Below are positions 42,863-52,183 of a stretch of DNA of 64,000 nt, piece by piece. Position 1 is the first letter of the stretch; every line of letters starts with the position of its first letter. The position numbers were made by a program, and so were the translations under genes. The stretch comes from Hyphomicrobiales bacterium (GTDB taxonomy: Bacteria > Pseudomonadota > Alphaproteobacteria > Rhizobiales > Rhizobiaceae). The notes beneath the pieces are model-generated. The model did no database searches and was not told the origin of the DNA. It was given only the letters and a program-made list of their open reading frames with translations. The DNA lies in assembly GCA_900467185.1 (NCBI GenBank), contig UBPA01000002.1:1-64000 (forward strand), in the 5' to 3' direction.

Positions 42863-42972
42863 GGTCTCTCCTCCCCGTGGGTCATGCTCCTCGCATCAAC
42901 AGTGCGACTATAAGCATCCCTGCGTCTTGCGCGAGCGGTAATGCGCGAGCCGGGATAAAAGAACCTGCCGCG

Positions 42973-44430
42973 TCAGCGGTCTTCGCCCGATGCTTGTCCT
43001 TCTCTCCTTCGCGTGCGACCGATCTTCTGCCGGGCCGACAGACGCGAGAACACGCCGTAGGGCGGCATCATGCCGGCAAGCCTGGCGATGTCGAGCCGTG
43101 GCTGGGAATAGATCGCCCTGAGGTGGCTGAACGTTCGGAACCCGTCGCGTCCGTGATAGGCGCCCGTTCCCGACGGGCCGACGCCGCCGAAGGGCAGGTC
43201 GTCCGGCAGGGCGTGAAAGAGGACGTCGTTGATCGTGACGCCGCCGGAGAGGGTGCGATCGATGACGTGCCGCTGCTCGCGCGCATCCGCACCGAAATAG
43301 TACAGCGCAAGCGGATGGCCCCGTCGATGGACCTGGGCGATCGCGTCCGCCATGTCCTCGAAGCGGCGGATCGGCAGGATGGGTCCGAAGATCTCTTCCT
43401 GCATCACGCGCATGTCGTCGGTCGCGTCGCGAATGATGTGCAGCGGCATCTTGCGGCCGTTTCCGGCAGAAAAATCCTCACCGGCAGGATTGACGATTTC
43501 GACGCGCGCGCCTTTCGCGCGGGCGTCCTCCACGAGGCCCGCCAGCCGGGCGATATGCCGGTCGCTGATGATCGACGTGTAGTCCGCATTGTCGAGGAGG
43601 GTTGGATACATCCTCGCGACGGCCGCTTTCAGCCCGGCAACGACCGCCTCCTCGTCCGCATCGCGCACCAGCATGTAGTCCGGCGCAAGGCAGACCTGTC
43701 CCGCATTGAGCATCTTGCCGAGCGCCACGCGTCCGGTCGTGCGCGCGATATCGGCACCGCCACCGACGATCACGGGCGACTTGCCGCCGAGTTCCAGGGT
43801 GACGGGCACGAGATTGTCGGCGGCCGCGTGCAGGATGTGGCGGGCGATGCCGGTCGCGCCGGTGAAGATCAGGTGGTCGAAGGGGAGGCCGGCAAAGGCC
43901 TGTCCGACCTCCGGGCCGCCGCTGACGAAGCGGACTTCGTCCTCTGCGAAATAGTGCCCGACCACGGCTTCGAAGACGGCGTTTGTCGCAGGCGTATATT
44001 CGCTGGTCTTGACCAGTGCACGGTTGCCGGCCGCCAACACGCCGGCCATCGGCGTCATGATCAGGTTGATCGGGAAGTTCCACGGCGCGATGATCCCGAC
44101 GACACCCTTCGGCTGATACTCGACATGCGCCCGTGCGCCGAGCAGCGCGAGCGGAAAGGGCAGGGGCCTGCGCTCGGGCTTCGACCAGGCGCGCAGATTC
44201 TTCGCGGCGTGATCGAGCGCCCCGATCGGAACGGCGATATCGGTCAGCAGGGATTGGGCGATGCTCCGATGCCCGAAATCCTGCGAAAGCGCCGCGCAGA
44301 AGGCTTTGGCATTGTCGCGGATCATGGATGCGGCGCGCCTCAGCCGGTCGATGCGGACCGCGGGCGGCTCGGGCAGCGCGGTTGTGAAGGCCTGGCGCTG
44401 GGCCGAGAGAAGGGCGTCGAGATCAATCAT
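42973..44430 (-). CDS. Aldehyde dehydrogenase, coniferyl-aldehyde dehydrogenase type
   Basis: The 485-residue NAD-dependent aldehyde dehydrogenase has the general-base Glu in VTLELGGKSPVIV and the nucleophile Cys in NAGQVCLAPDYMLV. The LAPDY motif and PWNFPINLIMTPMAGVLAAG are typical of CalB-like and class 3 enzymes acting on aromatic or long-chain aldehydes. It overlaps the GMC oxidoreductase gene by 4 bases, so it probably oxidises the aldehyde that enzyme forms. The basic C-terminal tail (RQKIGRTRRREG) is a little longer than usual. Confidence 0.88.
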   Translation of the reverse strand: MIDLDALLSAQRQAFTTALPEPPAVRIDRLRRAASMIRDNAKAFCAALSQDFGHRSIAQSLLTDIAVPIGALDHAAKNLRAWSKPERRPLPFPLALLGARAHVEYQPKGVVGIIAPWNFPINLIMTPMAGVLAAGNRALVKTSEYTPATNAVFEAVVGHYFAEDEVRFVSGGPEVGQAFAGLPFDHLIFTGATGIARHILHAAADNLVPVTLELGGKSPVIVGGGADIARTTGRVALGKMLNAGQVCLAPDYMLVRDADEEAVVAGLKAAVARMYPTLLDNADYTSIISDRHIARLAGLVEDARAKGARVEIVNPAGEDFSAGNGRKMPLHIIRDATDDMRVMQEEIFGPILPIRRFEDMADAIAQVHRRGHPLALYYFGADAREQRHVIDRTLSGGVTINDVLFHALPDDLPFGGVGPSGTGAYHGRDGFRTFSHLRAIYSQPRLDIARLAGMMPPYGVFSRLSARQKIGRTRRREGQASGEDR

Positions 44431-46043
44431 GCCGCGTCCTGTTGTCTCGCGCTTCGCAGGATCAGGTCTGCGGCGCGCTCGCCGATCATGGCGCTCGGGG
44501 CCTGGGTATTGCCGCTGACGATCGTCGGCATGATCGAGGCGTCGGCGATGCGCAGGCCGGTGACCCCGCGCACGCGCAGCTCCGGATCGACCACGGAGGC
44601 CGCATCGCTGCCCATCCGGCAGGTGCCGACGGGATGGTAGATCGTGTCGGCATGCGCCCGGATGCTCGCTTCGATCGCCGCATCGTCCTGCGGGTCGAGG
44701 GCGCGGAAGGGGCGGCCCTTGTGCTGCTCCAGAGCGGGCTGCCGGAGAATATGCTCGGCGATGCGCACGCCTTTGACCAGCGTCTGCAGGTCGCCGGCAT
44801 CCGAGAGATAGCACGGATCGATGAGCAGCGCGCCCGCCGGATCGGCCGTCGCCAGCCGCACGGTGCCGCGGCTGGCGGGACGCAGAACGCAGGCATGAAG
44901 GGAGATGCCCGTCTTCAGGATGATGCGGCGGGCATGGTTTTCGACGAGGCCGATGGTGAAGTGAAATTGCAGATCGGGGCGATTGACGGAGGGCGAGGAC
45001 CGCACGAAGCCGCCGGCCTCGGCGAAATTGCTGGACAGGTTTCCGCGCTTGCCCTGCAGATATGGCAGGAGCCCGCGAAGGAGCGGGATCGAGCCGACGG
45101 GCGTCGTTCCGATGACGCCACCGCCGTGCACGAGCCGGCTGCTGATATGGTCGAGGTGATCCTGAAGATTGGCGCCCACCGCCTGCCGGTCCGCCACGAC
45201 GGCGATGCCGTGCTGGCGCAGGTGCTCCGCCGGGCCGATGCCCGAAAGCATCAGAAGCTGGGGGGTGCCGAAGGCGCCACCGGCCAGCACCACCTCGCGT
45301 CGTGCGGAGATCATGCGCATCTGCCCGCGATGGCGCACCTCCACGCCGGTCACCCGGCCGTTCTCGAAGGTCAGGCGGAGCGCCTGCGTCTCGGGAAGGA
45401 GCCTGAGGTTGGGGCCACGCCGCGTGTGGATATAGGCGGTGCCGGCATCGAAGCGGCGCCCGCCTTTCTGAAAGAGCTGGTAGGTGCCGAACCCTTCCTG
45501 CGTCTGACCGTTGAAATCACCGTTTAGCGGATAGCCGGCCTGCTTCGCCGCGGTGAGGAAATCGCCGGTCAGCGCCACGTCCGTCCAGAGGTCGTCCACG
45601 TGCAGCGGTCCGCCCGTGCCATGGAAGGCATCCGCGCCACGGTGGTTGTCCTCCGCGCGCAGGAACAGCGGCAGGACATCGCTCCAGCCCCAGCCGGTAC
45701 AGCCGGCAGCCGCCCAGCCATCATAGTCCTCGGGCTGCCCGCGAATGTAGATCATCGCATTGATAAGGCTGCTGCCGCCGACGCCGCGGCCGCGGGGCTG
45801 GAAGCCGCGGCGATCGTTGAGGTCCCGCTGCGGAACCGTCTCGTAGGCGTAGTTGTGGCGATTGCGGCGGCCGACGAGACCGACGATGCCAGCCGGCGCG
45901 GAAACCAGCGCATTCCCCTTCGCCGGCCCCGTCTCGACCAGCGCGACCCGCCAGTCGGGCCGCGCCTCGGAGATCCGGGCCGCCGTCGCGCAGCCTCCCG
46001 GACCGGCGCCGATCACGATGATATCGAACAGATCCACGTTCAT
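44427..46043 (-). CDS. GMC-family alcohol dehydrogenase (choline-dehydrogenase-like)
   Basis: This 538-residue FAD enzyme has the dinucleotide motif IGAGPGGCATAARISE, GMC signature 1 (GRGVGGSSLINAMIYIRG), signature 2 (GAFGTPQLLMLSGIGP) and the C-terminal active-site segment IYHPVGTCRMGSDAASV with catalytic His. It oxidises an alcohol to an aldehyde, using an electron acceptor in the membrane. Together with the coupled aldehyde dehydrogenase it makes a two-step alcohol-to-acid unit; choline, polyethylene glycol or aliphatic alcohols are all possible. I start at MNVDLFD (46043); upstream codons lack homology. Confidence 0.9.
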   Translation of the reverse strand: MNVDLFDIIVIGAGPGGCATAARISEARPDWRVALVETGPAKGNALVSAPAGIVGLVGRRNRHNYAYETVPQRDLNDRRGFQPRGRGVGGSSLINAMIYIRGQPEDYDGWAAAGCTGWGWSDVLPLFLRAEDNHRGADAFHGTGGPLHVDDLWTDVALTGDFLTAAKQAGYPLNGDFNGQTQEGFGTYQLFQKGGRRFDAGTAYIHTRRGPNLRLLPETQALRLTFENGRVTGVEVRHRGQMRMISARREVVLAGGAFGTPQLLMLSGIGPAEHLRQHGIAVVADRQAVGANLQDHLDHISSRLVHGGGVIGTTPVGSIPLLRGLLPYLQGKRGNLSSNFAEAGGFVRSSPSVNRPDLQFHFTIGLVENHARRIILKTGISLHACVLRPASRGTVRLATADPAGALLIDPCYLSDAGDLQTLVKGVRIAEHILRQPALEQHKGRPFRALDPQDDAAIEASIRAHADTIYHPVGTCRMGSDAASVVDPELRVRGVTGLRIADASIMPTIVSGNTQAPSAMIGERAADLILRSARQQDAA

Positions 46044-46150
46044 GAAGTGACCTGTACGGCATCGGCCCGGCCATGCGCCTCGCCGCGCAAGCCCACTGCT
46101 GGCGGCACGGCTCCGTGAAACCCTCCCATCACGACCTCCCATTCGTGACC

Positions 46151-46174
46151 GCTTATTTAGCGGAAGTCATAAGC
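46151..46174. promoter_or_regulatory. Candidate operator between GMC and TetR genes
   Basis: GCTTAT (46151-46156) and ATAAGC (46169-46174) form an inverted repeat with a 12-base spacer in the 200-bp divergent gap. It is the only clear dyad there. Confidence 0.5.
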
Positions 46175-46243
46175 TGGACGAGCGTCCCATTCTTGTCAAG
46201 CGCCATCTCGACGGAGGAGACGGTTGGGATTACAGCTGATCGC

Positions 46244-46903
46244 ATGACACGCACGAAAACGGACCCGCCGCAGAGCGGACACAAGACGGCGAAAGGGCTG
46301 CAGCGCAAGACGGAGCTTGCCGATCAGGCCTTGCGAAGCCTGTCTGCGCAGAGCTATGCGCGCACGTCGCTGCGCGATATCGCGGCTGCGGCCGATATCA
46401 ATCTCGGTCGTCTCCACTATTATTTCGGCGACAAGAGCGAGCTGATCGTCTTCACAGTCCGGCGGTTCAAGCAGACCTTCATCGCCCGGCTTGCCGAGAT
46501 CGTCGTCGACAGGCATTCGGTGGAGGAGGCGATCGAGGCGCTGGTGGAAAGCGCCATGACATCTACCACCATGCATCGCTTCTGGTACGACCTGCGCAAT
46601 CAGGCCCTCTTCGAGCCGAAGTACAGGGATGTCGTGTCCGAGATCGAACACGAGCTGAAGGCCATGACCGGAACCGTTCTCCGGCTGATCGATCCGGCGC
46701 GGGACCCCGAACCGTTTCGGGACCTTGCCTATGTCGCGCTCGACGGCATTTTCTTCCAAGGCATACAGGCTGTGCTGTTTGGCGACGACAGCGTTCGCGA
46801 GCGCATGACCCAGGCGCTTTTCGCCGTGGTCATGGCCTATCGGGCGGCCGGCACGACCGCGCGACAGGTTGCCGCCGGCGATCCGTTACCTGCGCAAAGC
46901 TGA
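46244..46903 (+). CDS. TetR-family regulator (BetI-like)
   Basis: The 219-residue protein has a helix-turn-helix at about residues 24-70 (LADQALRSLSAQSYARTSLR, AAADINLGRLHYYFGDKSEL) and a C-terminal domain like BetI (MHRFWYDLRNQALFEPKYRD). BetI controls choline-to-betaine genes. Here the divergent GMC oxidoreductase/aldehyde dehydrogenase pair is the likely target, so the substrate could be a choline-like amino alcohol. It has a weak ribosome site; the ATG at 46244 is the first in the homologous region. Confidence 0.87.
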   Translation: MTRTKTDPPQSGHKTAKGLQRKTELADQALRSLSAQSYARTSLRDIAAAADINLGRLHYYFGDKSELIVFTVRRFKQTFIARLAEIVVDRHSVEEAIEALVESAMTSTTMHRFWYDLRNQALFEPKYRDVVSEIEHELKAMTGTVLRLIDPARDPEPFRDLAYVALDGIFFQGIQAVLFGDDSVRERMTQALFAVVMAYRAAGTTARQVAAGDPLPAQS

Positions 46904-46918
46904 ACGAGGGCCGACGGC

Positions 46919-47527
46919 CTATCCACAGAATCCGTTGAGCTTCAGGATCTTGTGCGCCTCGATCGTTGCCTGCAGCTCGGCCTCCGACGCCCGGTTTCCG
47001 GCGTTCGAATCGGGATGGTGCAGCTTGATGCGCTCCTTGTAGCGCCGGTTGATCTGGTCCGGTGTGGCATCGTGCGGCAGGCCCAGGGTTTCGAAGGCCT
47101 TCGCCTCGAGCACCTTCAGCTTGCGCGCCTGCGCCTCCCGCTTCTGCATCAGCCGTTCGGCCGCGCTCTTGCGGGCGTTCAGCGACTTCGCCGAGCCCGA
47201 GCGCACGGTAAACGGCATGGGCAGTTCGGTCGCTTCCACGATCGGCTTGCCGAAGCTCGGCCGCGCACCGCTGATCGCTTCGCGCTGGTAACGCGCAACG
47301 ACCGGGTCGGACAGATCCGGCGAAAAGTTGTAGCCCTTGTTGTATTCCTTGATGTGGTCGAGACAGAACATCAGGAACAGGCCTTCGCCTCCGGCACCGA
47401 CCGGCGCTCGATGCGTGCCGACCTTCTCGCACCCGTGCCATTGACACTGCGGCCCCGTGGGGACCTCTGCGGCCTTGGACTTCTTCTTGGCAGACTTGAG
47501 GCCAACGAAAATACGTGAATCAGACAT
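46919..47527 (-). CDS. C-terminal J-domain protein with Cys/His N-terminal region
   Basis: The 202-residue protein has a J-domain at its C-terminus (about 145-202: AFETLGLPHDATPDQINRRY, ERIKLHHPDSNAGN with the HPD tripeptide). The N-terminal half contains CQWHGCEKVGTHRAP and, 15 residues on, FCLDHIKEYN, a possible zinc site. This layout is typical of alphaproteobacterial DnaJ-like molecular chaperone partners of unknown client. It is convergent with the TetR gene (15-bp gap). Confidence 0.87.
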   Translation of the reverse strand: MSDSRIFVGLKSAKKKSKAAEVPTGPQCQWHGCEKVGTHRAPVGAGGEGLFLMFCLDHIKEYNKGYNFSPDLSDPVVARYQREAISGARPSFGKPIVEATELPMPFTVRSGSAKSLNARKSAAERLMQKREAQARKLKVLEAKAFETLGLPHDATPDQINRRYKERIKLHHPDSNAGNRASEAELQATIEAHKILKLNGFCG

Positions 47528-47623
47528 GCACGGCTTATGCGATCAGACGAGCGATCTCGCAAGACCGCTTTGCACGGTGAGGATCATTCTGTGTATGAGA
47601 ATTGCCTTAGATTCCGGCGAATG

Positions 47624-47643
47624 GCCGGCGAGGGGACGCCGGC
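47624..47643. terminator. Hairpin downstream of the DUF808 gene
   Basis: A perfect 7-bp stem GCCGGCG/CGCCGGC with a 6-base loop lies 9 bases after the DUF808 stop (minus strand). The TTTT that follows it is on the plus strand side, so as a minus-strand terminator it lacks a T-run. Confidence 0.5.
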
Positions 47644-47652
47644 TTTTGTCGC

Positions 47653-48600
47653 CTATGCCCGGCTTTTCGAGAAAATCCGTTTGAAGACCTGAACGAGCAG
47701 GATGACGATGCCGCCGAGAATGGCGCCGAAGATCGCCTGCATCAGGGTCGCCACCAGCCAGTGGACGACCTGCGGCAGGACGGGCACGGCCGTGACCGCC
47801 AAGCCCGCGGCACCTTCGACGATATGCTCCGGCACGTGCAGCCCGAACGCGGCGAGGCCGTGAATGACGATGCTGCCGCCCACCCAGAGCATGGCGGCGG
47901 TTCCCACGATCGCGAGGATCTGCAGGAAGACCGGAACGCCCTTGACGAGACCATGACCGATCGTCTTGCCGATGCCCCCGCCCGTCGCCACCAGATGGAG
48001 GCCGATATCGTCGGCCTTCACGATGAACGCCACGACGCCATAGACGGCAACCGTGATGAGAATGCCGACGGCGGCAAGGACTGCGACCTGCGTCGCAAAA
48101 TTCGAGGTGGAGACGCCGGCAAGCGTCAGCGCCATGATCTCGGCCGAAAGAATGAAGTCCGTGCGGATGGCGCCCGAGACCTTCTGCTCTTCGAGTGTGG
48201 CGGGATCGACGGTCGCTGCCGCCGCCGCATCGGCATGTCCATGGCCCGACAGGGCGGAGTGGATCTTCTCGGCGCCCTCGAAGCAGAGATAGGTGCCGCC
48301 GATCATCAGCAGGGGCGTGATCAGCCACGGCACGAAGGCGCCCATGAGAAGGCAGGCCGGCAGCAGGAAGACGAGCTTGTTGCGCAGGGACCCCTTGGCG
48401 ATCCGCCAGATGATCGGCAGTTCCCGGCTCGGGGACAGGCCGACGACATAGGTCGGCGTCACTGCCGTGTCGTCGATGACGACACCTGCGGCCTTGATGC
48501 TGGCCTTTGCCGTTTGCGCGCCGACATCGTCGAGGGATGCGGCCGCGAGCTTCGCAATGGCCGCGATGTCATCCAGTAGCGCTATCAAGCCTGTCGCCAA
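47653..48600 (-). CDS. DUF808 inner-membrane protein (YedI type)
   Basis: The 315-residue protein has about seven hydrophobic segments (LVFLLPACLLMGAFVPWLIT, VAVLAAVGILITVAVYGVVA) and the family's conserved N-terminus LIALLDDIAAIAKLAAASLD, DDTAVTPTYVVGLSPSRELP. A small His-containing loop GHGHADAAA occurs near residue 125. The function is unknown. The start appears to be TTG at 48600 with AAAGGA 9 bases upstream; no in-frame ATG precedes it. Confidence 0.88.
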   Translation of the reverse strand: MATGLIALLDDIAAIAKLAAASLDDVGAQTAKASIKAAGVVIDDTAVTPTYVVGLSPSRELPIIWRIAKGSLRNKLVFLLPACLLMGAFVPWLITPLLMIGGTYLCFEGAEKIHSALSGHGHADAAAAATVDPATLEEQKVSGAIRTDFILSAEIMALTLAGVSTSNFATQVAVLAAVGILITVAVYGVVAFIVKADDIGLHLVATGGGIGKTIGHGLVKGVPVFLQILAIVGTAAMLWVGGSIVIHGLAAFGLHVPEHIVEGAAGLAVTAVPVLPQVVHWLVATLMQAIFGAILGGIVILLVQVFKRIFSKSRA

Positions 48601-48867
48601 CGCAACATCCTTTCAGGTCCGATGCCGGGCAAGCCGTAACATCGCAATGGTCGTGTTCTCGAATTCGTCTCGCAGCGTGATCCGTCGCGCACGGCAGACA
48701 GGGCCGCAAGACGGCCCCCAAGTCAATGCGTTTGAACGATAATACGCGAAGTGGCGGAGCCGCGCCGACGTGCCGTTGGCGATGCGCGACAGGCGTCATT
48801 CTGCTGACACGGAAAAGGCGGTAAAATGCGCTTTTGCCAAGCCCATTCTGTCCGTCACGGAGCGTCC

Positions 48868-49830
48868 ATGAATATCAACGACCCAGCCCAGCTCGCGCGC
48901 ATCAAGGCGGAAATCGTCGACAGTTTCGACGAGGAACTGGAAATGCAGATGGAGGAGGATCGCCTGGACGACCTCTTTGAAGAGGCCACCGACCCGATGA
49001 CCGAACCGCTTCTCGACCGCAAGGTCTATTTCCAGGAGCTTTTCCGTCTCCAGCATGAACTCGTACGCCTGCAGGATTGGGTGCAGCACAAGAAGCTCAA
49101 GGTCGTCGTGCTGTTCGAGGGGCGCGATTCCGCCGGCAAGGGCGGTGCCATCAAGCGCGTGACCCAGCGGCTCAATCCGCGCGTCTGCCGCGTGGTCGCG
49201 CTGCCGGCGCCGTCCGAGCGCGAGCGTCACCAGTGGTACTTCCAGCGTTACGTCCAGCACCTGCCGACGGCCGGGGAGATCGTGCTGTTCGACCGCAGCT
49301 GGTACAACCGCGCCGGTGTCGAGCGGGTGATGGGGTTCTGCACGCCTGACGAGCTGGAAGAGTTTTTCCAGTCCGTGCCGCAGTTCGAAAACATGCTTGT
49401 GCGCTCCGGCATCATCCTGATCAAATACTGGTTCTCGATCACGGATGAAGAACAGGCCTTCCGCTTCAACATGCGGATCCGGGATCCGCTGAAGCAGTGG
49501 AAGCTGTCTCCGATGGATCTGGAGAGCCGCATCCACTGGGAAGCCTACACCAAGGCCAAGGAAGACATGCTGGAGCGCACGCACCGCCCGGAAACGCCCT
49601 GGTGGGTGGTCGATGCCGTCGACAAGCGCAAGGCGCGTCTGAACTGCATCTCGCATCTCCTGCAGCAGATCCCCTACGAGGACGTTCCCAAGCCGTCCGT
49701 CCAGCTGCCGGACCGCGCCCGCAACGCCGACTACTACCGCAAGCCGGTGCCGGCGGACATGTATGTGCCGGATGTCTATGGCACGCCCGACGCCGGAACG
49801 CCCCGCCTCGTCCGGAAGACCGGCGCGTAA
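48868..49830 (+). CDS. ppk2: Polyphosphate kinase 2 (PPK2)
   Basis: The 320-residue protein has Walker A FEGRDSAGKGGAIKR, Walker B LFDRSWYNRAGVERVMG and the lid segment IRDPLKQWKLSPMDLESR. PPK2 enzymes use polyphosphate to phosphorylate nucleotides (GDP or ADP to the triphosphate). The N-terminal acidic helix (DEELEMQMEEDRLDDLFEEA) is common in rhizobial members. It is followed by a phospholipase-D-like gene on the same strand after 132 bases. Confidence 0.93.
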   Translation: MNINDPAQLARIKAEIVDSFDEELEMQMEEDRLDDLFEEATDPMTEPLLDRKVYFQELFRLQHELVRLQDWVQHKKLKVVVLFEGRDSAGKGGAIKRVTQRLNPRVCRVVALPAPSERERHQWYFQRYVQHLPTAGEIVLFDRSWYNRAGVERVMGFCTPDELEEFFQSVPQFENMLVRSGIILIKYWFSITDEEQAFRFNMRIRDPLKQWKLSPMDLESRIHWEAYTKAKEDMLERTHRPETPWWVVDAVDKRKARLNCISHLLQQIPYEDVPKPSVQLPDRARNADYYRKPVPADMYVPDVYGTPDAGTPRLVRKTGA

Positions 49831-49962
49831 GCCTTCGGGCATCTCGGCATCGCATCGGCCCCGGCGCGTCTCCCGGCACGAACATCTTCGCGACTGGAGA
49901 TGGCCGGGCGGCGATCGGGCCCTATCTCCGCTGCTCCGACGGTGTAGGGAATGTAAGAGGCG

Positions 49963-51405
49963 ATGCAGACACTTCTGGTGGAACAGCAGACCTGTTGGCG
50001 GGTCGCGCGTGCGGACCGGCTTTCGGTCATCGTCGATGCCGAGGCCTTCTTCCGCCATGCCCGGCAGGCGATGATGAAGGCGAAAAGGTCGATCGTGCTG
50101 ATCGGCTGGGATTTCGACACGCGCATCGATCTTGTGCCCGGCAAGAGCACGGACGGATCGCCCGACAAGCTCGGACGCTTTCTGAACTGGCTGGCGGAGC
50201 GCAACGAGGCGCTCAACATCCGCATCCTCAAGTGGGACATGGGCCTGTTCGCCTCGCTCGTCCGCGGCGAGACGCCGGTCTACATGCTCGGCTGGCTGTT
50301 TTCCGACCGCGTCAGTCTGAAGCTCGACAGCGCGCATCCGCCGCTGTCGGCGCACCATATGAAGCTGCTCGTCATCGACGACGAAGTCGCCTTCTGCGGC
50401 GGCATCGACATGACGGTCGGCCGCTGGGATACGTCGGAGCATCTGGAAAAGGACAAGCGTCGCCGTTCCCCGCTGGGATTCGCGCAGGAGCCCTGGCACG
50501 ACGCGACGACGTGCTTTTCCGGCAAGGCCGCCAAAGCCCTCGCTGAACTCGCGCGTGCCCGCTGGCAGGAAGCGACGGGCGATACGCTGGAGCCGGTCGA
50601 AAGCGCATCGGACGCCTGGCCGGACGATCTCGCCGTCGATTTCCGCGATATTGACGTCGGCATCGCCCGCACGTTGCCGCAATATGACGAACGCCAGCAA
50701 GTGGTTGAGATCGAGACCGCAACGCTCGCCATTATCGCCGCCGCGCGCGAGACTCTCTATATCGAAAGCCAGTATTTTGCCTCGCGACGGATCGCCGAGG
50801 CCCTGGCGACACGCCTGGAGGAACCGGACGGACCGGAAATCGTCGTCGTCAACCCGCAAGGGGCGAACGGGTGGCTGGAAGCCAAGGCCATGGACTCCGC
50901 CCGCATCCGGCTCATGAAGATCGTTCGCGATGCCGACCGGTTCGACCGGTTCCGCATTCTCTATCCGGTCAACGATGCGGACACGCCGATCTATGTGCAT
51001 GCCAAAATCATGATCGCTGACGACCGGATCCTGAAGCTCGGCTCCGCCAACCTCAACAACAGGTCGATGGGCTACGACACGGAATGCGACGTGCTGATCG
51101 AAGCGCGCCCCGATGAGCCGGAGATGGCGCAGAAGATCGCCGCATGCCGCAACGCGCTTATCGGCGAACATCTCGGGCACGGCGTGGACAGCGTGGCCGC
51201 CGCGATCGCCGAGCACGAGTCGCTCGTGAAAGCTATCGGGGCGCTGACCGCGCAGACGGGGCGCCGGCTGGTGCCCGTGGCGATGCGCGAGCTCACCGCA
51301 GCCGAAGAGATGATGGCGGAATCGGACATGGCCGACCCCGAACGCCCGGCCGGCGTCAAATACCGGACATCCAGCTTCCTGAGGCGGCGGTTTCACAGGT
51401 CCTGA
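49963..51405 (+). CDS. Phospholipase D-like protein
   Basis: The 480-residue protein has two HxKxxxxD motifs: HHMKLLVIDDEVAFCGG (about residue 132) and YVHAKIMIADDRILKLGSAN (about 345). It has no signal peptide or membrane helix, which sets it apart from cardiolipin synthases that carry N-terminal helices. It would cleave or transfer phosphatidyl groups (or another phosphodiester). The nearest neighbours are PPK2 upstream and a convergent small gene downstream. The ATG at 49963 follows GTAAGAGGCG. Confidence 0.87.
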   Translation: MQTLLVEQQTCWRVARADRLSVIVDAEAFFRHARQAMMKAKRSIVLIGWDFDTRIDLVPGKSTDGSPDKLGRFLNWLAERNEALNIRILKWDMGLFASLVRGETPVYMLGWLFSDRVSLKLDSAHPPLSAHHMKLLVIDDEVAFCGGIDMTVGRWDTSEHLEKDKRRRSPLGFAQEPWHDATTCFSGKAAKALAELARARWQEATGDTLEPVESASDAWPDDLAVDFRDIDVGIARTLPQYDERQQVVEIETATLAIIAAARETLYIESQYFASRRIAEALATRLEEPDGPEIVVVNPQGANGWLEAKAMDSARIRLMKIVRDADRFDRFRILYPVNDADTPIYVHAKIMIADDRILKLGSANLNNRSMGYDTECDVLIEARPDEPEMAQKIAACRNALIGEHLGHGVDSVAAAIAEHESLVKAIGALTAQTGRRLVPVAMRELTAAEEMMAESDMADPERPAGVKYRTSSFLRRRFHRS

Positions 51406-51461
51406 CGGTTCCCTGCGACGACGGCTTCGTCCCGGCGTTCCTCGCCGAAATCTCGTGCCGC

Positions 51462-51725
51462 CTACATCGCCGACATATCGTCCAGCAGGTTCTGGGCGAG
51501 CTCGCTGATCGCGACCTCGGCCTCCTCCAGTCCCCAGCCGACCTTTTCCGCTTCCTTCGCCAGACGTTGAAACGGCGGTGGAAGGCGGCCGGAGGCGGTC
51601 TCCACGATGTTTTCCGGCGTCAACCCCTTGGCGATATCGAGAAACGTCTGCTCGACGGCCTCCTGGCAGGCGATGTCGCGGTCCGGATACGGGCCGGATC
51701 CGCGCGGCTTGTTCAGTAGCAGCAT
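51462..51725 (-). CDS. Small hypothetical protein (87 aa)
   Basis: It starts MLLLNKPRGSGPYPDRDIAC and is otherwise helical and acidic (GWGLEEAEVAISELAQNLLD). There is no signal peptide. CAGGAGCG precedes the ATG at 51725, and codon use fits a real gene. It follows the DUF3429 gene by 32 bases on the same strand and probably shares its transcript. The function is unknown. Confidence 0.68.
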   Translation of the reverse strand: MLLLNKPRGSGPYPDRDIACQEAVEQTFLDIAKGLTPENIVETASGRLPPPFQRLAKEAEKVGWGLEEAEVAISELAQNLLDDMSAM

Positions 51726-51757
51726 GTCGTTCGCTCCTGTCGTTGTTCGTTGCGGGT

Positions 51758-52183
51758 CTATGCCAGTCGGTAGAGCATCGCAATATAAGCCAGCGCGACG
51801 ATGACGGTGATCCGCGCTCGCAACCTGACATACCACCTGTGTTCGAGGTCGTTGGCAAAGATGATCCGGTCGGCCAGGAGCAGCAATGCGAAGACGATCA
51901 GCTGCAGGCCGGCGGCGAAGGTGGGCTGGCGGATGAGCAGCGTCGCGAAGGACAGCAGTGCGAAGACATTGCTGGCGACGATCACCGCGATGCCTGCCTT
52001 CCCCATCTGCGCCGCGCCCCAGAGCGTACCGGCCATGAAGGCCGAGATGACGGCGCCGTAGGCGAGGAACGCCTGACCCGTATCGATGCCGAGGACGGTG
52101 ACGGGTGCGACCACCAGCAGCCAGAACGGCAAGGCGCCGGCATAGGTCAGCAGCGTCGAAGCGGTTTTGGACCGTGTCGTCAT
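51758..52183 (-). CDS. DUF3429 membrane protein
   Basis: The 141-residue protein has four or five transmembrane helices (LLTYAGALPFWLLVVAPVTV, FLAYGAVISAFMAGTLWGAA, LQLIVFALLLLADRIIF) as in DUF3429 proteins, whose role is unknown. Its ATG overlaps the stop of the FAD oxidoreductase gene (ATGA), so both are co-translated. Confidence 0.83.
   Translation of the reverse strand: MTTRSKTASTLLTYAGALPFWLLVVAPVTVLGIDTGQAFLAYGAVISAFMAGTLWGAAQMGKAGIAVIVASNVFALLSFATLLIRQPTFAAGLQLIVFALLLLADRIIFANDLEHRWYVRLRARITVIVALAYIAMLYRLA

Noticed and set aside
48701-48717. GGGCCG/CGGCCC hairpin as a terminator
   Set aside because: It lies between two divergently transcribed genes, where no transcript needs to end, and it is short.
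48796-51858. A ~1020-codon open frame on the minus strand across PPK2 and PLD genes
   Set aside because: Both plus-strand genes have complete catalytic motifs; the opposite frame has none and begins and ends at no plausible signal.
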